Source of the DNA: UBA9647 sp049522195
GTDB taxonomy: Bacteria > Bacteroidota > Ignavibacteria > UBA10030
Assembly (NCBI GenBank): GCA_049522195.1
Contig: JBEKOB010000051.1
Coordinates: 1 to 29,087 of the forward strand
Direction: 5' to 3'
Length of the DNA stretch: 29,087 nucleotides
The notes below the pieces were generated by a model, which did not search any database, was not told where the DNA came from, and saw nothing but the letters and a program-made list of their open reading frames with translations. The translations under genes were made by a program, and so were the position numbers. Shown piece by piece: positions 24,647-29,087 of this stretch (within the stretch, counting starts at the first letter, position 1; each line of letters begins with the position of its first letter).

Positions 24647-26115
24647 GTTTGATTTCCGTTGCGATTCCCTTCACCACGCAACCGCATTTTGAGCCAACGC
24701 TTCGTCAGTTCATCGACTCTCCGCTTGTTCAGAAAATCTTCATCATTCATTCTGGCCAATTCACGGCCAAGTACGAGAAATGCGAGGGGGTCGTTTCCCA
24801 AACGCTGACGTCCGGCAAGTTGCTCAATACAATCCTGGGTAAGGTGGCAACAGACTATTTTGTGTTCATCACGCAAACGCAGGAGATCCAGCTCGGCCAG
24901 GCGGCGCTGGAGCGGTTTGCAGGAATCGCGCAGCAGACTTCGGCCGGTATGTGCTATTCGGACTATTTCGAAGTCAAGAAGGGTGTGCGCTCCGAACGGC
25001 CGGTGATTCAGTATCAATTCGGCAGCGTTCGCGATAATTTCGAGTTCGGCGCGCTCCTGTTCTTTTCCATGGGGGCAGTTAAGTCGGCTTTGAAGAAATA
25101 TGGAGACGTGGCCGATGTCAATGCAGCGGGCCTCTATGACCTGCGGCTGAAAGTCTCTGTCGATCATGAGCTCTTTCATGTCCAGGAGTATCTTTACACA
25201 AAGGTCGAGCCCGATTTGCGGCTGACGGGAGAGAAGCTGTTCGATTATGTTGATCCCAAAAATCAGCTAGTTCAGAAAGAAATGGAGTCGGTTGCTACGC
25301 AGCACCTGAAGCACGTCGATGTCTATCTTGCGCCCAAGTTCAAAGCGATCCCAGCGCCTGGAGTCTCATTCCCGGTCGAGGCGAGTGTCGTGATTCCGGT
25401 TCGCAACCGCGTACACACGATTGCCGATGCGGTCAGCAGTGTCCTTCAGCAGAAATTCGACAAACCGTTCAACGTTATTGTCGTTGACAACCATTCAACG
25501 GATGGTACGACTAACGTTCTGGCGGATCTCGCAGCGAAGAACCCGTCGGTGAAACACATTATTCCGCCGAGACAAGATCTCGGCATCGGGGGGTGTTGGA
25601 ACGAAGCGGTGTTCTCACCTCATTGCGGCCGGTATGCTATCCAGCTTGACTCGGATGATATCTACAGCGGTCCGAGCACAATTCAGAAGATCGTCGATCT
25701 CTTTCGGAGTGGTCAGTATTCCATGGTGATCGGCTCCTACAAACTGGTCAACATGAAACTCGAAGAGATTCCACCGGGCCTGATCGATCACGGAGAATGG
25801 ACTCCCGAGAACGGTCGAAACAATGCGCTGAGGATCAATGGTCTCGGGGCGCCGCGAGCATTCGACACTGCCTTGCTCCGTGCCGTGAGGGTGCCGAACG
25901 TGAGTTATGGGGAGGACTATGCGGTGGCACTCGCACTCTCCAGGGAATATCAGATCGGTCGAATCTTTGAACCATTGTATCTCTGTCGCCGCTGGGAAGG
26001 AAACTCCGATGCGGCGCTCTCGGTCGAGAAAGCGAATCGTTACGACATTTACAAAGACAAAATCCGCACCATTGAAATGATGGCCCGCCAACGCCTTAAC
26101 CGCCAAGGAGCATGA
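24643..26115 (+). CDS. two-part GT2-family glycosyltransferase
   Basis: 490 residues. The C-terminal half, from about 246, is a standard GT-A domain: VVIPVRNRVHTIADAVSSVL (nucleotide-sugar binding), VIVVDNHSTDGTTNVL, YAIQLDSDDIYSG with the DxD-type metal motif near 334-337, and GEDYAVALALSREY. The first ~245 residues also begin as a GT-A-like fold (LISVAIPFTTQPHFEPTLRQ, then IFIIHSG) but carry no DxD, so they look like a degenerate second domain. No signal peptide or membrane helix, so the enzyme works in the cytoplasm, on a nucleotide-activated sugar. The acceptor is unknown. It starts inside the kinase stop codon, and the GNAT gene begins one base after its own stop, so the three genes form an operon. 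Confidence 0.88.
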   Translation: MSLISVAIPFTTQPHFEPTLRQFIDSPLVQKIFIIHSGQFTAKYEKCEGVVSQTLTSGKLLNTILGKVATDYFVFITQTQEIQLGQAALERFAGIAQQTSAGMCYSDYFEVKKGVRSERPVIQYQFGSVRDNFEFGALLFFSMGAVKSALKKYGDVADVNAAGLYDLRLKVSVDHELFHVQEYLYTKVEPDLRLTGEKLFDYVDPKNQLVQKEMESVATQHLKHVDVYLAPKFKAIPAPGVSFPVEASVVIPVRNRVHTIADAVSSVLQQKFDKPFNVIVVDNHSTDGTTNVLADLAAKNPSVKHIIPPRQDLGIGGCWNEAVFSPHCGRYAIQLDSDDIYSGPSTIQKIVDLFRSGQYSMVIGSYKLVNMKLEEIPPGLIDHGEWTPENGRNNALRINGLGAPRAFDTALLRAVRVPNVSYGEDYAVALALSREYQIGRIFEPLYLCRRWEGNSDAALSVEKANRYDIYKDKIRTIEMMARQRLNRQGA

Positions 26116-26116
26116 T

Positions 26117-26626
26117 ATGGTACAACCCGTTCGACGCTGGACACTCGATGACCTGACTATCATTCAGGAGGTACTCTGGAAGACGTGGCTTGATTCCTAT
26201 TCGCATTTCATCCCCGAAGAAGATCTGAGGAGCTATTTCTCGGAACATTACGATCTCGATTCGTTGAGAACGTTGTTTCATAATCCGATGGCGGATGGTT
26301 TTGTAGCGCTCGACGATGATAAGGTGGTCGGTTTCATGCGAACCGCCCGAGATCCGGAGGAAAACAGGTACTACGTTTCATCCATCTACGTGCTCCCGCA
26401 GTATCAGGCGAAGGGAATCGGCAAAGCCCTGATGGTGCGCGCGGCGGCGGAGGCGAAGGCATTCAGGCTTGACCGCATCTGGGTCGGCGTGATGGTGCAG
26501 AATACGCAGGCAGTTGATTGGTACAAATCGATGGGATATGAAGTCGTACGAACAGAGCCGTTTACGATGGGAAAATCGACGGTCGACCATCATGTCGGAT
26601 TCATCAAGATAGATTCGATACGCTGA
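26117..26626 (+). CDS. GNAT family N-acetyltransferase
   Basis: 169 residues of the GNAT fold. Motif A, VLPQYQAKGIGKALMVRAAAE (about 94-114), has the Q-x-x-G-x-G loop that binds acetyl-CoA pyrophosphate, preceded by YYVSSIYV, and motif B is at VGVMVQNTQAVDWYKSMGYE. The N-terminal WKTWLDSYSHFIPEEDLRSYF segment is the usual entry helix pair. The acceptor cannot be read; in this cluster an amino-sugar or glycan-linked amine is a reasonable guess. CAAGGAG lies just upstream, overlapping the end of the glycosyltransferase gene. Confidence 0.9.
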   Translation: MVQPVRRWTLDDLTIIQEVLWKTWLDSYSHFIPEEDLRSYFSEHYDLDSLRTLFHNPMADGFVALDDDKVVGFMRTARDPEENRYYVSSIYVLPQYQAKGIGKALMVRAAAEAKAFRLDRIWVGVMVQNTQAVDWYKSMGYEVVRTEPFTMGKSTVDHHVGFIKIDSIR

Positions 26627-26640
26627 GAGTGTGTTCACTT

Positions 26641-26669
26641 CAGTCTACGTTTCGTAGCGTCGCAGACTG
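26641..26669. repeat. inverted repeat in the GNAT-DUF4922 gap
   Basis: CAGTCT and AGACTG form an outer six-pair stem; inside it CTACG-TTT-CGTAG can form a competing small hairpin. It begins 14 bp after the GNAT stop. A short U-containing tail follows (CUGUUUCGAAG), so it could be a weak terminator or a leader structure for the next gene, which lacks a visible ribosome site. Confidence 0.4.
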
Positions 26670-26707
26670 TTTCGAAGAACCTTTCCAGTTTCCTTTGCCA
26701 GATCCCT

Positions 26708-27694
26708 TTGATTGAAGAAAAGATCTTCGCCGTATTCGATCCAAATGCCCTGAAGAGCTCTCTTGCCGAGCTTGCGGCACGTTTGCTTGATGATCAGAAG
26801 AAGAGCTGGCTGCAATTGGCCTCCGGATACGCATCGCTTGATTCAATACGGCTGCGTCAGGTTGCGTGTCGCGGGTACTCCGTCTGGCTCCAGTTCAATC
26901 CCGGGCGCATCGTCAGCACGGGAGCGAAGGTCGATGCGAAATCCATACGGGAGCGCCGGTGCTTCCTCTGCGTGCAAAACCTTCCTGAGGCGCAAAAGGG
27001 GATCCTCTACAAGGACGAGTTCCTGATCCTCTGCAATCCTGCGCCGATTTTCCGCGAACATTACACGATATCGCACGTTCAGCACATTCCCCAGATTTTC
27101 AGCACGTACACAACCAGATTCTTTGAACTTGCTCGTCACATGAGCCCGCGCCTCACTGTCTTCTATAACGGTCCCAGGTGCGGCGCCTCTGCGCCCGACC
27201 ATATGCACTTTCAGGCAAGTCCTTCGGGGACAATCCCCGTTGAGGGGGCGGCGTGCGAGAAGAACCGGCGCGTTGTTCGAAGGAGTCTTCACAATGTCGA
27301 CATCCTGACGCTCGCAGAATTCGGCCGTCAGGTCCTCGTTCTCGAGTCGAAAAACATTGACAATCTCCAGCGAGTTTTGTCGGAACTCACGGAATCGCTT
27401 CGTAGCATGACCGGCGAACGTGATGAGCCCATGATGAACTTGTTGTGCTCCTATGGGGATTCTTCATGGCGCGTGATTCTCTTTCCGAGGAGCAAGCATC
27501 GCCCTGACGCATATTTCAAAGAAGGGGACGAGCGAATCCTCATCAGCCCGGCTGCCGTCGATATCGGCGGGCTCGTCATCACACCCCTCGAGAAGGATTT
27601 CAACATGGTTGACGCTCCCACCATGGAGGGGATCTTCGAAGAAGTGAGCTTGGCAAAAGAGAAGGTGGATGCAGCGATGGACATGCTCTCCTGA
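26708..27694 (+). CDS. DUF4922 protein (GalT/HIT-like nucleotidyltransferase or phosphorylase fold)
   Basis: 328 residues if TTG 26708 is the start. The frame is open back to the GNAT stop, but that part reads as unlikely protein and contains no other start; no Shine-Dalgarno is seen before the TTG, so the start is uncertain. Family features: GYASLDSIRLRQV, LQFNPGRIVSTGAKVDAKSI, RRCFLCVQNLP with C85 and C88, LCNPAPIFREHYTISH, and PDHMHFQA (163-170), the His-x-His-x-Gln site of the GalT/HIT superfamily. A CxxC plus HxHxQ pair is the layout of galactose-1-phosphate uridylyltransferase and GDP-galactose phosphorylase, so nucleotidyl transfer to or from a sugar phosphate is a fair inference. DUF4922 proteins are frequent in Bacteroidota and, as far as I know, untested. 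It sits 20 bp before the SpoIID-like gene. Confidence 0.85.
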   Translation: MIEEKIFAVFDPNALKSSLAELAARLLDDQKKSWLQLASGYASLDSIRLRQVACRGYSVWLQFNPGRIVSTGAKVDAKSIRERRCFLCVQNLPEAQKGILYKDEFLILCNPAPIFREHYTISHVQHIPQIFSTYTTRFFELARHMSPRLTVFYNGPRCGASAPDHMHFQASPSGTIPVEGAACEKNRRVVRRSLHNVDILTLAEFGRQVLVLESKNIDNLQRVLSELTESLRSMTGERDEPMMNLLCSYGDSSWRVILFPRSKHRPDAYFKEGDERILISPAAVDIGGLVITPLEKDFNMVDAPTMEGIFEEVSLAKEKVDAAMDMLS

Positions 27695-27714
27695 CCAACT
27701 ATCATGAAGTAGAA

Positions 27715-29049
27715 ATGATCAAAGAAGAACCGAAACTCTCCATTGGAATTGTCGAGCACGCGAAGGAAGTCGAGGGTGTGCTCAACGGAGTGTTTGAGCT
27801 CCCCACGACGATTCGCCTTGAGGGCCCGTTCTTTGCCCGCCCCGCGGATCATCGCGTTGTGCTGTTTGACCATGAAGGGGTCGAGGTGATGAAGGGAACG
27901 GAGATCTCCTTTCGTCCTCTTCGGAATGGCACATTCACGTTGAAGGACGTGACGATCGGAATCAGTTTCCATTGGGAGAGAAAAGAAGATCAGACGTTTG
28001 AAGGGGCTTTGCGTTTGCTCGCCGCTCCGGACGGAACGATCACGGTGATCAATGAGATCAGCGTAGAGGGATACTTGCAGAGTGTCATCTCGTCCGAGAT
28101 GAGCGCTGAGGCTCCGCTTGAGTTGCTGAAAGCGCACGCGATCACATCGCGGAGCTGGCTTGTCGCAATGCTCGAGAGGCAACAGCGCGGGAAAAACCTC
28201 GGGGCCCCCGCACAACGATCAAAAGAGACGGATTCAGAAATCGTGCGATGGTATGACCGCGAAGATCATACACTGTTCGATGTCTGTGCCGACGACCACT
28301 GCCAGCGGTACCAGGGAATCACGAAGATCATTTCAGGGAAAGCCCGGGAAGCAATCGATGCCACGCGCGGTTCATTCCTTGTCTACGAAAATGAAATCTG
28401 CGATGCGCGTTTCTACAAGTCGTGTGGCGGACTGTCAGATCTCTTCGAAAACGTGTGGGAAGAAGCGAAGGTGCCGTACCTTCAATCGGTATCCGATTGG
28501 GAACACTCCTATCCCCCCGTGGTCTCGGAAGAGCAGGCGAGGGAGTGGATCCTCTCCTCGCCCGACGCATACTGCAACACGACGGACGGAGATATCCTCA
28601 GGCAAATACTTCCCTCCTTCGATCAGGAAACGACGGATTTCTTCAGATGGAAGGTAGAATACCCGCGGCAGGAACTCGAACGTATCGTCGCTAGAAAGTC
28701 GGGTATCGATTTCGGTACTATCATGGATCTGGTTCCGCTCCAGCGGGGTCCATCGGGGAGAATTATCCGTTTGAAGATTGTGGGCACAAATAAGGTTCTT
28801 GTTGTGGGGAAAGAGTTGGAAGTACGCCGCTGGCTTTCGAACAGCCATCTGTACAGCTCTGCGTTTGTTGTGGACACCATGAGAGATCACGGCGGCGTCC
28901 CGTCCATGTTCGTTCTTCGGGGTGCCGGTTGGGGGCATGGTGTTGGATTATGCCAGATCGGAGCGGCTGTCATGGCTGCACGGGGCAAGAAGGCAGAAGA
29001 GATCGTACTTCACTATTTCCCGGGAGCCCACCTCCAAAGACTCTATTAG
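27715..29049 (+). CDS. SpoIID/LytB-domain protein without a signal peptide
   Basis: 444 residues. The SpoIID catalytic region reads INEISVEGYLQSVISSEMS then APLELLKAHAITSRSW, with E128 where SpoIID has its essential glutamate. CADDHC (191-196) fits the Cys/His zinc site seen in clostridial SpoIID, YKSCGGLSD is the family's SxGG box, and GWGHGVGLCQIGAAVMAARG (405-424) then LHYFPGA close the domain. SpoIID is a lytic transglycosylase acting on glycan strands stripped of stem peptides. Here the N terminus (MIKEEPKLSIGIVEHAKE) has no signal peptide or anchor, so the protein appears cytoplasmic, unlike spore-former SpoIID. An N-terminal ~105-residue beta-rich part precedes the domain. The upstream genes suggest amino-sugar or muropeptide handling. 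Only 38 bp of non-coding sequence follow to the window end. Confidence 0.9.
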   Translation: MIKEEPKLSIGIVEHAKEVEGVLNGVFELPTTIRLEGPFFARPADHRVVLFDHEGVEVMKGTEISFRPLRNGTFTLKDVTIGISFHWERKEDQTFEGALRLLAAPDGTITVINEISVEGYLQSVISSEMSAEAPLELLKAHAITSRSWLVAMLERQQRGKNLGAPAQRSKETDSEIVRWYDREDHTLFDVCADDHCQRYQGITKIISGKAREAIDATRGSFLVYENEICDARFYKSCGGLSDLFENVWEEAKVPYLQSVSDWEHSYPPVVSEEQAREWILSSPDAYCNTTDGDILRQILPSFDQETTDFFRWKVEYPRQELERIVARKSGIDFGTIMDLVPLQRGPSGRIIRLKIVGTNKVLVVGKELEVRRWLSNSHLYSSAFVVDTMRDHGGVPSMFVLRGAGWGHGVGLCQIGAAVMAARGKKAEEIVLHYFPGAHLQRLY

Positions 29050-29087
29050 ATACTTTCTTGGCGCTCTTGTCCCGCTCCGAAGGACTC

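Noticed and set aside
1..29087. CRISPR arrays, tRNA or rRNA genes, phage or defence modules
   Set aside because: No regularly spaced repeats, cloverleaf-like sequence or hallmark proteins were found on either strand by eye.

Overview
The window reads as chromosomal DNA of a Gram-negative, envelope-rich bacterium of the Bacteroidota/Chlorobiota (FCB) group, possibly an Ignavibacteria-like lineage. This is inferred from gene content: DUF4922 next to a SpoIID-like protein, many lipoproteins and Sec-exported proteins, a DsbD with a fused thioredoxin, and a DUF255/YyaL protein. Base composition looks moderate (about half G+C by eye). I recognise no rRNA, tRNA, CRISPR array, prophage or plasmid module.

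Layout. From 1 to about 23.2 kb every gene I accept is on the minus strand. Read from high to low coordinates these are: a DsbD-type thiol:disulfide interchange protein, a REP-associated (IS200-like) HUH transposase, a DUF255 protein, a small Cys-containing exported protein with its own terminator, a serpin, a two-helix membrane protein that appears to start at CTG, a lipoprotein GH47 alpha-mannosidase, a small exported protein that has a paralog 6 kb away, a DUF1648 membrane protein, an arylsulfotransferase lipoprotein, an alpha/beta hydrolase, a frameshifted class I methyltransferase, a 55-residue zinc ribbon, a GT39 membrane glycosyltransferase, the second paralog, a leucine-carboxyl-methyltransferase-like enzyme, a sialidase, a membrane zinc-ribbon protein, an AHSA1/START-like protein, a small lipoprotein, a five-helix membrane protein, a VOC protein, an SDR oxidoreductase, and the N-terminal part of an M16 zinc peptidase that runs off the window.

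At about 23.2-23.7 kb the direction switches. A tight plus-strand cluster follows to the end: a BadF/GlcNAc-kinase-type ATPase, a GT2 glycosyltransferase with an extra N-terminal domain (the two overlap by ATGA), a GNAT acetyltransferase, a DUF4922 GalT/HIT-like protein, and a SpoIID/LytB-domain protein without a signal peptide. This is the best candidate for a little-described system. I infer a role in cytoplasmic amino-sugar or cell-wall glycan handling; the sequence does not prove it.

Other points of interest are a 28-bp perfect palindrome inside the transposase gene, a +1 frameshift at a C6-TGA site in the methyltransferase, the serpin / CTG-start protein / GH47 set, and the pair of exported paralogs, one of which is flanked by related AT-rich repeats.
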